A stretch of DNA of 64,000 nt from Hyaloperonospora brassicae. Lineage: Eukaryota > Oomycota > Peronosporomycetes > Peronosporales > Peronosporaceae. Under the pieces are notes generated by a model. That model did no database searches. It saw only the letters and a list, made by a program, of their open reading frames with translations, and was not told the origin of the DNA. Positions 21,886 to 35,329 of this stretch are shown here, one piece after another. The position numbers and the translations under genes were made by a program. The stretch's first letter is position 1. The number at the start of each line of letters is the position of its first letter. The DNA lies in the NCBI GenBank assembly GCA_947650285.1, contig CANTFL010000089.1, positions 184,242-248,241 of the forward strand, read 5' to 3'.

Positions 21886-22329
21886 ACCAACCAATCTAAT
21901 CAATCACTGTAGTGACCGATGATTAAGGGGGAGGTGATATAACGGGGTGAGCCCGTTTCATACAATTGATATCTTAGTATCAATTTATGAACATTATCTA
22001 TTTAGATAACGTTCAATTGACATTACTCGTAAGGAGTAAGGTTGAAGGAATATTACCCCCGAGGGTAATCTTTCTTTGATGGGTTGCTCCACCTGATGGT
22101 TGATGTTCACGGTACATCAACCAGAATAACCACCAATCGCTGCTGGACGCGCGCAAGGGGTGGTGATCAAGAAACCCACATAGTAGATTGTAGTTCAGTT
22201 AGTTAGCTCAAGACAAAAGATGATTTATTAAGAAAACACAACTATATTAGATACAGTTCTACTTTTTCCCTTAGACAGAGCTTTCGAGTTCTGCCGACTT
22301 CGCTGCGCGTCTTCACGCCACTTGTACGT
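21886..22329 (+). repeat. Inverted repeat around two 3' LTRs, left arm
   Basis: Near-perfect reverse complement of 22901-23344 (position sums 45,230). It covers about 50 bases of pre-LTR sequence with the polypurine tract and most of the LTR that begins at 21938. Both arms share the unusual TATAACGGGG start in place of TGTAACGGGG. Confidence 0.75.
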
Positions 22330-22384
22330 TACGTCAGGTGCACACAACCTTGTGTTGAATTTACAGAAGGCGTGCCCCGTGACA
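21938..22384 (+). repeat. 3' LTR of the plus-strand remnant (LTR2)
   Basis: A 447-bp LTR preceded by the polypurine tract AAGGGGGAGGTGA. It begins TATAACGGGG and ends GTGCCCCGTGACA. It is almost identical, in inverted orientation, to the LTR at 22849-23292 except for the last 50 bases. Confidence 0.75.
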
Positions 22385-22848
22385 GTATATGTCAATGTCA
22401 AAGTACGATACTACTCAATGGCTGGGACGAGTGGATGACGAAGAATGAAGTCAACAGTTGAGTTCAAGGCAGGTGGCATCATGGTGTTAGCTTCACATAC
22501 ATTAATTTCTGGCACTGAGTAGGGAAAATGGACACTGAACTAGCGTTTGGAAGAACACGCAACCATCCTGAATCATTGGAGTAGCTAACGACTCGGATAA
22601 CCTCCTTAATTCACACTAGGTATCGGAACGAAAACAGGACTGGATTTTAATCGTGTACCCACAATTCCTACAGATGTTTGAGTGACATAATAAGCAATTG
22701 GCAGCTGAGGCTAGGGCAGTTGGCCGGTCGGAATTTGAAGCGCAAGGTAGCCATTTTGGTCAAGAATACGATCTGAGCGATGCGAATACTTAATGCTTGT
22801 ACATAGGTAAGCGTCGTGAAAGAATGGCAGATACCGGGCTAATATTAT
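22385..22848. other. Spacer between two inverted 3' LTRs
   Basis: 464 bases with no open frame of note and no match to the flanking elements that I can see. Confidence 0.4.
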
Positions 22849-23292
22849 CTAGGGGGGCCCTTTGTGTCATTCCAACACAAGATTAAGTGCACCCGACGTC
22901 ACGTACAAGTGGCGTGAAGACGCGCAGCGAAGTCGGCAGAACTCGAAAGCTCTGTCTAAGGGAAAAAGTAGAACTGTATCTAATATAGTTGTGTTTTCTT
23001 AATAAATCATCTTTTGTCTTGAGCTAACTAACTGAACTACAATCTACTATGTGGGTTTCTTGATCACCACCCCTTGCGCGCGTCCAGCAGCGATTGGTGG
23101 TTATTCTGGTTGATGTACCGTGAACATCAACCATCAGGTGGAGCAACCCATCAAAGAAAGATTACCCTCGGGGGTAATATTCCTTCAACCTTACTCCTTA
23201 CGAGTAATGTCAATTGAACGTTATCTAAATAGATAATGTTCATAAATTGATACTAAGATATCAATTGTATGAAACGGGCTCACCCCGTTATA
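22849..23292 (-). repeat. 3' LTR of element D (LTR3)
   Basis: Minus-strand LTR starting TATAACGGGG at 23292 and running to about 22849. It is followed, on the plus strand, by the polypurine complement TCACCTCCTCCCTTAA. It is more similar to LTR2 than to the 5' LTR of its own element. Confidence 0.7.
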
Positions 23293-23426
23293 TCACCTCC
23301 TCCCTTAAGCATCGGTCACTACAGTGATTGATTGGATTGGTTGGTGACAGAGTGACCACCGTTAGGTCGCTCTGTGGGAAAGGGGGCACGTTTTGGTTCT
23401 ACCCAACGCATTAATCTTTTCAGCAC

Positions 23427-25160
23427 ATGGCGAGTGCGTCCATGCGCTGCGCGAAAAAGGCCGACAGTGAAGCGTCTGTACGGATGCGTGCAGCCGGAAA
23501 TCAAGCTGTCCAAGTAACCGATGCTGCCAGTAAGCAGCTTGCAACATCCGTAGTTGCAGGATGCCGTGGTCATCCACGTGCTGCTCCCTCATCCGCACCT
23601 TCGGCTGCGGGAGGTAGTCCCATGGACCAAGAATCCGAAATAGAGTCGGTCTATTCGGGCGAGTGGGATTCTCCATACTACTCGAAGCCGTGCGCAGAGT
23701 CCGAACATATGGTTGCGGAATCGACGACTGCTGTGCCTCGCGGCAGTCTCGATAAGGACTTGCTCCATGAGAATATCGGTTCATCCGACGAGTATATGAA
23801 CTAGTCGCCTGGATTGAACCGATAGAGCACGTATTCACCTGTGGCGAGTGCGATACATGAGGACGTAATTACTAATGAGAATGTCGATGACTATTTGCGG
23901 AGTCATCGTAGCCATAGCCCCAGCAACACTAGGTATTGCGGCGATCGTGGTGCGAGCTCTCATGTTAGCACCACGCAAGAGAACCAGGACTGCAACCCGT
24001 TGCGATCTGTTTCTAAGAGCAAGCCATGGATGCCTAACATGAGCGTGTTATGACATTGGTATGGTTATACCACTAGAAGTTATCGAATCCCCTGTTTGAC
24101 TCGTTAAGGATCCATAGACTTGATCCCAGTGCGAGCCGTATTCACACTGAGCATGAATTTTACAGCGATGTCTTTTTCAGACATCGATGGTACCACGGTA
24201 GCCACAAACGAGACGAATTCTCGTTGGCTGAGGCGTGAGATCTTTCATTGGCAACATTGAAAAAATTGGCCGTGAGACTTGGCTGGAAAAACTTACTGCA
24301 GCTTGCAATAAGTTTGAACAGAAGTCTATTACCGGTGCTAGGTTTCAATTGCACCGATTGTTACGAGAGGCAGGTTTACTTTGCCTCTCTTGGGGAGACA
24401 AATGTCAGAGTTGTACTGACATCTCTGTTCGCCCCTAGGGAGGCCTGCTTCTCTAATCAACCCTACTGGAGGGAGCGTATCTCTTCCGAGATGTACGAAT
24501 GGATTGAGACTTTACAATCCCTTTACAAATGCGCCGGGCGTTCATTCGACGATGGGCCTCCTTCAAAACATGGGTCTCATCGTACTGCTCGACGAGACCG
24601 GGCACATCCATCATCAGCTGAGAGCGGGGACCCCAGCTGTTCCACTAGGGTGGACACCCCTGCCACTGGACGAGGTAAGTCGTCCTTGATCCTGAATCGT
24701 AATGGTGGTTTAAGATACGCCTAACAAGAACGCATTGAGCACAGTTTGAGTACACAAAGAGATGCGAAAAAAAGAAAAACCCTCATTCAAGTCGTTCGGC
24801 TCACCATCTCGACCAATACAAGATGGATCGCGCAATCGATCAATTGAGCGAGGATTTGGAGCACGAGCGGGACAAGATCTACGCTACGATCGATTTCGTG
24901 CGCCTGCGCCGCAAGGATTGGGATGCTGATCGGGCGAAGGATTGTACCGATTAAGCCCTCGCGCAACTTCAGATTGAGCGTAATGTCCGCTCCCTCGTTG
25001 AAGAGATGGGGACAGCTCGCCGTGAGATCTTTGACCTGCCTGAAGCGGTCTATTTGTTACGCTGTCAGACTGAGCGTCTGGAGCGCGAGCATAAGAACCT
25101 GATGGAGGGTTTTGAACGTAGGGGTATCTTCATCGTCGGCAGAGGGCTCGTACCGCCATT
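23427..25160 (+). pseudogene. Antisense accessory ORF of element D (broken aORF)
   Basis: Begins at an ATG at 23427 and corresponds block by block to the intact 534-codon ORF of element A. Early: Ala-rich segment and ESVYSGEW. Middle (24320-24440): ARFQLHRLLREAG then CLSWGDKCQSC, matching [13 protein letters not shown] then [11 protein letters not shown] in A. Later (24600-24720): [14 protein letters not shown] then SLILNRNGG. The last part (24820-25130) is the coiled-coil region. Stops and frameshifts split it into several pieces, such as the stop at 23802. It lies antisense to, and overlaps, the chromodomain end of pol as in A. Confidence 0.6.
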
Positions 25161-28100
25161 GGGCCGGAGACGCCCCACGTAGAACGTAGGATGCGTACGA
25201 ATCCTTCGTGGCAGCACGATTGTGTATGCGTTGCCTTGTCGGCGCAGCCCACGAAAGGGACCGATGTACTTGGGCAGTAGTTTGTTGCTGCCCTCGTTAG
25301 TTACTACATGTCTAGGTAACTTAACCGTATATAATAGGACTAAGTCACTTTTAATAATAGAAAGAACATTTGCTCTTCCATTCTTCTCAGAGTTCCGTTT
25401 CTGCTGGTCAACCGCGTGAGAGATGGAATCCTGCACAAAACGGACCACTGCTTCACGAGCCAGCAGAAATCTTTATTCTAACTCGGCTTTGTCGTGTTCA
25501 GTTTTCCTTGTGCGACCTCCAGAAAGAGTTATTTCTTCTTTCTGTTCATCAGCGAGGATGTTATCATCCTTGCTGGAGTAGTCGTTGGCGATAGTGAATA
25601 TACCAGCATGGTATTCATCATCTGATTTATTAAAGCGTCATCGCTATTTTTGAGATGATCTTCTTCATCAATGTCGAATTGATCGACAGCTGCATCATAC
25701 GTAATGATGTTAGCGTCAACACGTGATGAGCAAGAGTCAGAACGGTTTGTGATTGATCGAGTCCCTTCCCTCCTAAAGCGTGAGTCACATTCTAACAGGG
25801 AGGGCAGATGTGGATGGCGCAAACCGTTCACGAAGAACTTTGTGTGCTGTGTCGAGGCATGCGCCGAATTATTGATGGCGGATTCCAGCAGAGGTGGGAA
25901 TCCTTTCCAACTCGAGAACGAGTGGACATATCCGCGAAGGATCAAATCGAGGGCACGATTGGCACGTTCCGTCTGAACATATGTATCGGGATGGTCAGAG
26001 ATTGACATCTTCAACCGTGTTCCCAAAGTGCGGAACACGGATTGCCAAAAGTCTGCCGTGAACCGAGGGTCATGGTCGGATACGAGTTCACGGGGTAATC
26101 CGGTGGGGTCGAAATATCGTGTCGATAACGACACGAGAACAGCCTTAAGCCTTGATCGACTAAGGGACAGCAGCAAGATGGACCATCTTGCAGGACCGGA
26201 CAACGAACCCAAAATACCATTATTCTAGTGAGTTCTTCGGGGAAACCGAAGACGAAGTCCTTTGAAACGGACTGCTAGCACCCTGCTGGGACAGGCAGAG
26301 GCTGTAAGGGTGCACGGGATAAGGACTGGGCTTCACCTGTTGACAAACCTCGCAAGCACAAATGTACTTGCGGACAAAATGATACTGGCGGGATTAGTAA
26401 AAGTTACGACTTACCGTAAGGTAGGTCTTTTCCCTTCCACGATTCTCGCATGTTAGGGCATCGTGACACTCTTACAAGATGCGCAAGCGTAAATTGTTAT
26501 AAGTGGGGACGACGACACGAGACGTGTCGCCGGCAACGGCCGTATAGTACAGCAGCCCGTTGCGTGTTGTGTACCTATCCGACGAGGATCGGTACAAAGC
26601 CGGTAAATCTTTCAAAAAATTAAAAGATAGATCCACCAGATGCTCCATCAAGCGCAGAAGCTCCTTATTTTTTGTTTAGGCCTTTCTCACGTCGTCAAGT
26701 AAACTTGGCGACAGCGCACTGGATGTACATTTCGCAACAGTGTACTTATCTTCACTGTTGGATTGCGCGCCCGACTCGAAATCGGATCGGCGCGATAGGG
26801 CGTCAGCGACGACATTCAGTCGTCCTGGTTTATACCCGACGAAGAAGTTGTACTCCGCGAAGAAAGACAGCCACCTCGCCATTCGTTGCGAGAAGTGTGG
26901 GCTGTTTACGGCCGTGCGTAGGGACACATTGTCCGTATTGACGATGAACGGTCTATCTCCCAAGCGATAGACCCGGAACTTAGCCAGTGCATATTTGATG
27001 GCAAGTAGTTCCTTGTCATGCACTGGATAATTGCGTTCAGCTGGTTGCAGCTGACGCGATTGATATCAGATGACGCGTTCTGCGACATATGTATTAAATT
27101 TCATCAAAGCGCAGCCGATCGCAAAATCGCTGGTGTCACAGACCACATGAAATGGTCTGTCCTGATCTGCAACTGCTAGTATGGGTGATCGCATCAAGCT
27201 TTTCTTGATGCTATTTAAGGAACGCTGACAGTCAGCGCTCCATTACTACTTCACATTTTTCTTAAGTAAACAAAAAAAGATGCACAGACATCTCGGCGTA
27301 GTTGCGCGAATACGTGTGCAAGTACGCCGCTAGGCCAAGGAGCTTACGAAGTCCCTTCACATCGACTGGCACATGCCAGTCGGTGATCGCCTTGATCTTT
27401 TTGGGATCGGGGCGCATGCCGTGTTTACCCACGATGCACCCAAGAAGTGGTATTTTGCTAGCCGTGAATATACACTTCTTGAGGTTGGTGTACAACTTAT
27501 GCTTGCGCATAAGTTAAAGAAACCGACGAACGTGAGTTCTGTGAACTTCAACGTCTGTCTTCCCGTCTGTAGACCGGGTATGGACGAGCACATCGTCGAA
27601 GTAACTCGGTGCAAAATCCTGCACCGGCCTCAACAGATTTGTAACACATCTGGTGAACGTTGCAGGGGCGTTACTCAGCCTCTGTGGCATCACTAGCTAC
27701 TCTTGCAGCACACCGCTGGGGGCTCTCACTGCTGAGTACGGGAATCCGGTTCACGCATGAGGATCTGATAGAATCCATCCATCAGGTCCATGGTTGAGAA
27801 GATTGTACTTTTAGACATACCATCTATGATCACGTCCTTCCTCGGTGTCGGATTCTGATCCGGTACCGTTGCAGCATTCAACTTGTTGCATGCGTGCACT
27901 TTCCGCCATCCTCCTGTAGCCTTTCGCACACAGAAGGTCGGAGTGCTGTGAGGAAAAGTTTATTCCCTCACATGGCTGCTGCAAAGCGATCGGCAAAGAG
28001 CTTGTCGATCGCTGTACTTGTTCATGAGGCAGTGGACACGGCTTTATGACACAGTACTTCGAGCCCGGCTTGAGCTCGATCTCGTGTCAAGTGCCTTTGT

Positions 28101-29340
28101 CCTTAGGCAACTCGCATGGCACGGATTCAGGATATACATCCTTAAATTCGATCAAATCCTTATACAAAGGATTTGCCTGGAGCGACTTCCAGGATGAGAC
28201 TCGTATCGTTTAATCCGAGTCTTCTCATCGATGACGCTTTCGTCCATCAATGAGCTGCTGAGAGCCCGTTCGTTCTCAGCAAATACTGTTGCCGACCGAA
28301 TGTCGGTCACATACTCATCCTCCGTGACGAGTACGCAGATCTGCTTGACGTTTCCACTACGCAGATCACGCAAGAACCGTTTCGGTTCTAGCGTTGGCAA
28401 CTGAGTTATCTCCGAAGTTAACTTCGGAGGTACAATCAGATCAAGCTTATAAGCGCCTACACTTGATCCGTCATTAAACAAGACGTTCAACGTCTCGGTT
28501 TCTTCCCGGGAACTTGCTTCCACAGGTTGCTGAGGGCCTGATCCCTCAGCAAGTGACTCTTGAGGAATTCCTTTCTCAATCACGTGGGGACTTATTCCCT
28601 CGACGTCTTCCGACTGTGGCTGTGCAACCACAGTCAGGAACCGATCCTCTACGGTCGACTGGAGAGTCGACCTAGGATTTTCATGTTGCCCCTTGGGGGC
28701 AACAGATTTCTTTCTTCTAAGATGCTGCCCGCTAGGCATGCATCCATGTCCCGGTCCACTCGACTTATTCGAGTGGTGGACCTTCGGCGCAGCCTGTACT
28801 TCTGTACAGCCGCCGGGAGCTTGCTCCACAGTGTAGTGATCAACTACACTGTGACCTTGTGCAGTCGTGCTAACGACCGTACCGCAAGTGAGACCATCGC
28901 ACTCACTCGCAGTACATCCACACGCATGTGGTCGCTCCATGACGTTCATCAGATGGCCATCTGATGAACAAGCGGCAGGCATCTTCACGGATCGATGCTG
29001 CCAGCTAACCCTTTGTTTGTACCTTCTGAGCCAAGGTTGTCCCAGGATGACATCAAATTTGTCATCCAGATCTAGTACGATGAAGTCATCATCGTACTGT
29101 TCGCCCTCTAACGTGTAGTGGATTCCTACTACACGTTTCTCAACGGTATTCAATGCGCCTGTTGCAAGGCGCACCGTCCTCCTCGTGAGGGGAATGTCGC
29201 GCTCAACGAACTTGAGCCTACGACCCTCTAGTGACTGGCGACGAACAAAGTTGTTCAACGCCCCACAGTCTACTAGGGCACGAAGCGACAAATCATTTGT
29301 CGCTTCCAACTTCTAGGTGATGAGCGAAACGTCATCACCA
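25160..29340 (-). pseudogene. Pol remnant of element D
   Basis: Minus-strand blocks in pol order. 29309-28152: protease (ALVDCGALNNFV) and following linker, open for 385 codons. 28000-27262: fingers and palm of reverse transcriptase, then LLGCIVGKHG. 27023-26676: RNase H (KELLAIKYALAKF, then DALSRR). 26212-25529: integrase core (LVSDHDPRFTADFW, with DTYVQTERAN in place of the ETDGQTERAN of A). 25448-25065: integrase C-terminal SH3-like segment (KYIGPFRGL, then HPTFYVGRL). Stops separate most blocks. Unlike A and B, D reads in one frame from the integrase core into the acidic linker. Confidence 0.85.
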
Positions 29341-30810
29341 GGTGCAGAGACACACAATGATTGTGTATCTGGAGCAACTTTCGTCAAGAGTTTTGTAAAT
29401 TCTCTTGATGTTGCTGGATCAGCAGGGCGCTCCTCCCCTACTGACCCCGACCATTTGTTGATGGTCCGATTCTCTGTTGCAGTTTCGCAACAGCTCTGGA
29501 CCCACGCCCATTGCCCTTTTTGGTAATGGTCGTCCATTTCGCTCAGTACTGTTTGGTACTGGGAGTGGAGCACTACACTCGTATGCGTAGTGCCCTAACT
29601 TCTGACAGCGATTGAACCTCTGCAATCGCTTGTTGTTTGAAGAGCGAGGTCTCTCGCTCTCAACATAACAGAGGTCCATTGGTTATGGACCTCCGGTCTC
29701 TTGTCGTCTCGGTGGACGATAAGAGTTTGAGCTAGCATGAGCCTGTCTCATGCTAAAGTCTTCCTGTTCCGCGGCTGATATCGCATCTTCCAGCGTATTC
29801 AGCTCAAGGCGGAACAGGTGGCTCCTGACGGGCCCTTCTGCGAGCCCTTGCATAAACACCGTAATCAACGTGTGTTCATTTACCGGGTTGGCAGTTATAC
29901 TACTCGCAAGGAATCGTATATGTTGGGCGTAAGCGTGAACATCACGCTTACCCTGCTTGAGTTTCAGTAGCTCTGTACGAGCCTTCAACTCAGCCCTTGG
30001 CGGCTCAAACGTTTGTCTGAGCCGGTTCGCAAAGGATTCGAGCGACTCAAAAGCGTATGGGTCGCTCATCTCTAGCCCTAAGGCCCAAGTCTTGGCACGT
30101 CCTGCAAAGTGGAATTGAGCAAATGTGAGTTTTATTTGCTCATCGTCGATACGACGTGCTTTAATGGCTCTGTCTAGTTCGATGAACCATAATAAAAGGG
30201 AGTCTTCCTCGACTTCTCTGTACTTAGAGACATCGATCTTCAATATTTTGGGACGACGCGTGCATGCCGTCCCGTCCACATCAGCATTAAATTGCTGCTG
30301 TCTCAACAGATCTGTCTGTTGAGCACCGAGTTCTCTCAACTACTGGGCTTGTTTATAGCCTTGCTGGTGAAGCAAGGCTACCTTTTGTCTTTCGGCGACA
30401 AGTTCATTTTGAATGAACCTGGTTATAGCGGTATGTTGTTGGTCCCTGTCAAGGGACTACAACATGGCGCTGATGGCGGTTTCGCCGACGATGAACGAAT
30501 CGGTCCCTATATCATATTCTAAGCGAAAAAGGAAGTGAATAAATTATTAGAACTATTAAATTGGAAAAATCAGGTCGTAGATATCCTGAAATTTTAGGTC
30601 TAATTCATTTTTGGTTATCATTTATAGACGAAAATATTACCTCTTTTCCGATGCATTTTTAGGCAAATAATGAATTGAAGATTTCATTAAATTTTAATCT
30701 TTATTTTGTCCGAAACTTATTATTTGTACCGCCCTCCATTCGGTGTCACTCCAATGGGTAAAGCCTTCACGTGTGTCTTTAAAGCTCTCTTTCTCATCCA
30801 ACATGTTCGT
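29341..30810 (-). pseudogene. Gag remnant of element D
   Basis: The capsid region is open at 29683-30339 (RQTFEPPRAELKARTELLKL, then EHTLITVFMQGLAEGP). The zinc knuckle near 29600 is FNRCQKLGHYAYEC, in which the first Cys of CNRCQKLGHYAYEC has become Phe. The slippery heptamer at the gag-pol boundary is also changed (ACAAAT in place of AAAAAT). An AT-rich insertion at about 30515-30732 interrupts the N-terminal region. The original start lies near 30804-30810. Confidence 0.8.
30515..30732. other. AT-rich insertion in the D gag gene
   Basis: About 215 bases with no counterpart in A or B, placed between segments that match 45770 and 45810. Composition is strongly A/T. No clear terminal inverted repeats or target duplication were found, so its class is unknown. 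Confidence 0.4.
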
Positions 30811-30860
30811 GTCGGATGAGGTGGATGTGGTCGCTGGACGGACTACCAAGTGCTACCAGG

Positions 30861-30930
30861 TGTAACTGGGCACGTCTTGTGGCATTCCAAACACAGGGTT
30901 GTGCGCACCCGACGTCACGTACACATGGCG
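30861..30930 (-). repeat. 5' LTR of element D, first piece
   Basis: Starts TGTAACTGGGCACGTC next to the primer-binding region CCTGGTAGCACTTGG (minus strand) and stops at ACATGGCG, where the LINE begins. The LTR resumes at 47777. Confidence 0.75.
30916..30930. repeat. Left target-site duplication of the LINE
   Basis: CACGTACACATGGCG, repeated with one mismatch as CACGTACACGTGGCG at 47777-47791. Both copies are LTR sequence of element D. Confidence 0.8.
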
Positions 30931-31399
30931 CGCTCTCTAATTTGAACTGGGACTGTTGACCCATCAATTTTAGAAGTAAGAACAGCAAGAGCTGGTGACA
31001 GCTAAGTTCTCAGTCGCACTTCGACTAGCACGGATCCTTCAAACCTTCCCTTCGAGGGAGGGGTGACGGGAGGCCTCCAGGGTCTCCTAGGCGCTAAGAA
31101 CCCCTGTCACACGACGACTTGGCAGCGGAACTTAGCCACAACGCCATCTCCGCCGCTTCTCAGCCAGCAGGGGCTGAGTTGGCGGAACCGGGCGGCTAGC
31201 CCACGGCTCGACAGGAAGTACTCGCGTCGGCCACGCAGACGGCCTGCGACACTCCAGCTCTAGGTACTGGAGGCGGATACGCTCGTGGTGACAATATTGT
31301 CGAAGACATTGCGGCAGCGGTCACCGATGCACCAGAAGGAGATCAGTCAGCGGTAGGGCTCCGCCCGCCGATGCACCAGGAAGAGACCAGTCAGCGGCA

Positions 31400-33709
31400 G
31401 GACCTCCTCCAGCCTCTGTGGCGGCCCCCTCAGCAGCATCCATGTTCCATGATTTCTTTATGGAGATGAAGAGTCACCCAGGGTCGAGTAAAATTGATTC
31501 GTGGGTGTTGACTATAATGGAGATGTTCGCTGTGGAATTTGAAAAGCTCCTGATCAATGCGACGGATCTACCAGCTTCTAAAGCGCGCTATCCACGCTTG
31601 CGATCCTCCAAGGAGTCGAGCCTTTTACGGCTATTTGAACAAGTGTTTGTCGCGTCTACTGGTACCTACCACGACTGGAAAAACTAGCCTCCTTCATTGG
31701 AGAAGACTTCGTCTAAACGAAATGGTCTTTTACTGCTATTGTTCGACGGTTGGCTAGCCAACACAAGTGGGCGAAGGCTCCTGTGTCGAACTCGTGGGCG
31801 CAAGTTGTGCGGCAGGGGACACCAACCCCGGCTGGCAGTAGGATTTTCACTTCCAGCTTGAAGTACGAGGACTTTATGTTCGAATCTTCCAAATTCACTC
31901 ATGATGATGCTGAGCACCTCAAGGTCATTTGTGAATATCGTTCCTTCATCGGACACAAAGTGTCTCTGCGAAGCAACTACTGATGAGTGGCGCAAATTAC
32001 GGTGATCGCTGAAGGCCACATCGTGTGACGGCGCATGCCGCATTTTTTCAAGGCGGTTATGTACAGTCAAAAGCGCTTGCGACTCTATAGCACGGTACAG
32101 GATCAAGTGGAAGGTCACCTAGCGTTATCACTGGGTCCAGATCGGGGGAACCCGATCAGCAGGCAGACGACACGGTCCATCACGAAGACCATACTCGAAT
32201 CAGCGGAACTGGCGCAAGTCAGCCAGATGGAGCTCCATTAATTTTTTAGTCTAACAAAAACTATTAATTATGACCAGGCAACTAAGTCTCTACGATTCTT
32301 CTTCTTTTCCCGGGAGACAGCTGAACGTCTCAAGCATGTGCGCATACCGTATCGCGGCAGATTATACACCTTGTCGAACGCCCACCGCCCGGAGCGAGGG
32401 TCCATTTGGGGACGTTAGCAAGGCCCCATCGGACTGACATGGCACCAGCGCGCGGAGTGTACTAGTGTTCTTTGTAGCCTCACCCGATTTAATGAGATTG
32501 GACGAGTGGCAGCAATTTTAATTCCAAGATTCCGATGGCTTTCGAGTTTGAGGACCTCGATGCGTATTGCCCCATGTCGCGTACGTCGACATCTTACGAG
32601 TTACTTTCCAACTATCCGGCTGTCCCACGTTCCTTCAAGGTATAGTGAGAATCCTTTGGTTTAGGACACCCATTATACTGCAGCATCCGGATGTGGGGCG
32701 CCGTCTCTAATGTATCCAGTGTAGAGAACTCGGCCACACAGCGGCTAGATGCGGGTACACAGATATCTAACTTAAAGGGCCCGTGGAAATTAAGGTCCAC
32801 GAGAGCGACCTCAGTACCCTCTCTGATTTGGCGAAACCATTAAGTAGCGTGGCCGAGATGCGTCGTATGGCAGCAGACAAGTTGACGGTCCATAAATCTC
32901 CGTAGGCCTTGCCAGTGCAGCCGTGACGCCCCCTGTGATCCCTTCCGCTCAGGCCCCAAGCCCCGCGGAGTCGTTAAGCAGGGACTCAGATCGGGCCATT
33001 TCGGTTTTTACACCAGTAAGTCGGGCTGCGTCAGGTACAGGGCCGGCTCCATTAAAGGTAAAAGAACAACCCTGGATAACTCAACCTCTGCGCGGGTCAA
33101 AGAATCCGTGGGCTCAGGCACCGATGGCGCTGTCGCAAACGAAGGTTTCTTTCGGACGATTTTCGGTGTTGGAGCAAGCCGAGGTGCCTTCTACTACTGA
33201 AGACCATTCGCCAAGGTAGCCCAATTTAGCTGACACGTCCAGCACAGAGGCTGCTTGACCACGTCCAACCCCTGATAGTCAAACTCAGGCAGATGTGTTT
33301 GAAAAGCGACAGGCTCTATCCCGTGGAAAGGCGCCTACGTTGTCAGGTCCAGTGTTGTTAAAGATGAATAATCAGGAACGTGCCACAAGTGAATGTACAC
33401 TGGGTATCTTAAAGGGCGGCCCCAAGCGCGCACTTTCAATGGAACAACGCTTCCAGCGGGTACAGAGTGATATGCGTAGTCTGGTTCGGCTCTTGGGATT
33501 GCGGGAGGTGGTTACTCTCGCGACTGGGAATTGGATGGCGATGGCAGTAGCACAGGATTACGCTGATGCCGACCGGCATGGCGAGAGCGACACGTTTGAA
33601 CGTCTCGCGGCCAGTGTAAAACGAGGCATTCGGTTTGCCGGTCTTCTAAATTTAGACCACAATTATGCCCATGATGTGCGCGTCCGGGCTCTCCGCAACG
33701 TTGGGTGAG
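31400..33709 (+). pseudogene. LINE ORF1 remnant
   Basis: Broken frames reading as one ORF1-type protein. 31418-31687 is an open N-terminal piece. A CCHC zinc knuckle CIQCRELGHTAARC is encoded at about 32711-32752, as in nucleic-acid-binding ORF1 proteins of L1-like elements. 32923-33219 is a Pro/Ser/Thr-rich stretch, and 33295-33708 a further open piece. Stops within and between the pieces rule out function. Confidence 0.55.
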
Positions 33710-35329
33710 GTTGGACGACAATGAAGCCTAAAAAATCAGCGAACCAGTTTGCTTGTTCCTACATGACTATGCATCTTCTCCATTGGACCGCACTTCTACT
33801 ATTATCAGAACGGTCGTGGGGGAAGCGATACTCTCGGGATGACGGCGATATTTCTTCACCAGGACATCTATGTACTACACGTGGGAGATGTAGAAGGGGG
33901 GAACCATAGCTGCCGAAAGTACTGCGCGACCGTAACGACAAAGAACAATATGGATGTGGAAACGGTTTGAAAGGTCCCGTTAGCATTGATAAATTTTATC
34001 GACGAGTTGCGGGGAGCTAAAGTTGCGACGGAGGGGAGACTGTCGCTGGTGCTCCAAAACTACGGCAGCCACTATTTGGCGCATGCACTCAGTCCCAGGG
34101 GGATCTCCCAGATATGGCGGTGGCCTCCTCGCAAGCTCTTGTCTGCTTACCTTACTTAGTGGTAGCAGACCATCCAGAGATCGGCAGTGATAGCCAGATC
34201 GCCACGACGACGGAGGTCTAGACGGGTCCTTTATCAGATGCCGCCGGCTCCATCGGAACTTCTAATTCTCCCCAAAGTAACAATAAGGAATTGGTTATGT
34301 ATCACCACCCAGCTGAAGAAGTACCATAGCATGGAAAGCATCAGCCTCGTAAGCGTGGCCTTAGCCAAATTTGACTGGAGCTGAATTGACGAGTGATATG
34401 GTCCACATGCGCCCATCCCCATCTATTCCGAATGCGGGAAGAACTGAAGAAGGAAGCGCAAAGATACACTGATATTATTTAGACGATCAAATAGATAGGG
34501 ACGACTTGCCGTCGGTCTGGCAATTACTACAGTCCAGCCGGTCGGCGGCGGCGACGACTCCGTTTCCGTCTACTCACGACTCGACACAGGGGAAAATTTC
34601 CCCAGCACAACGAGATCCTCACATCCTTCTTCATCTCGTGCGACATTTTGCCCTCCCTGGAAAACACCTTAATAGTCTGGACGATCAAGTATTGATTCAT
34701 TGGGCAGCATGTTGGCGGAAGGAATGCCTTATGGCGGGGCTGGTTTCATTTCGCAGTAGGGTGCTGTCGATTGCCGATCGAACATGGATAGACCAATGGG
34801 TAACGAGCACAGCGCATCGGGGGGCCTCGACTTCAATGCCTCCTCTCATCAACTACGGCGATGACTGGCGCGCATGCGTGATATAAAACATGCGGGAGAC
34901 GACATCATCAAGCTTAGCGATCCACGGAACAAAGTGAGGTTCAGTCATCGTTTCCTCTGCTCCTTTATATATGACCAAGAGATAGAGGCTCTCACGGATG
35001 CCCACATTAAGGGATCATCTCCATTCGGGAAGATTCGTCGTCACTTACAGCTATTACGGGTCAACTCCGTTTACGAGTCGGTTTTTACCCCAGCGAGGGT
35101 CAGCAGTTTGGCTGGAACCCCATTAAACGCTTCTTTGATCCCTTGATTACACCGTCCGAGGAGCAGGGGTCTCCGATGAACTAAGGGAAGCCCTAAGCTT
35201 CAGTCAGCGGGTCATTTGCGTGGGCAGGATCTGATGGAGGCGGATGCATCTGGACGATCTGCATTGCTGTCGGAGTGGTCTCGATCTGGAGAGGACGTCA
35301 CGTCCAGTAGTACGGGTCTCGGGAGCGTT

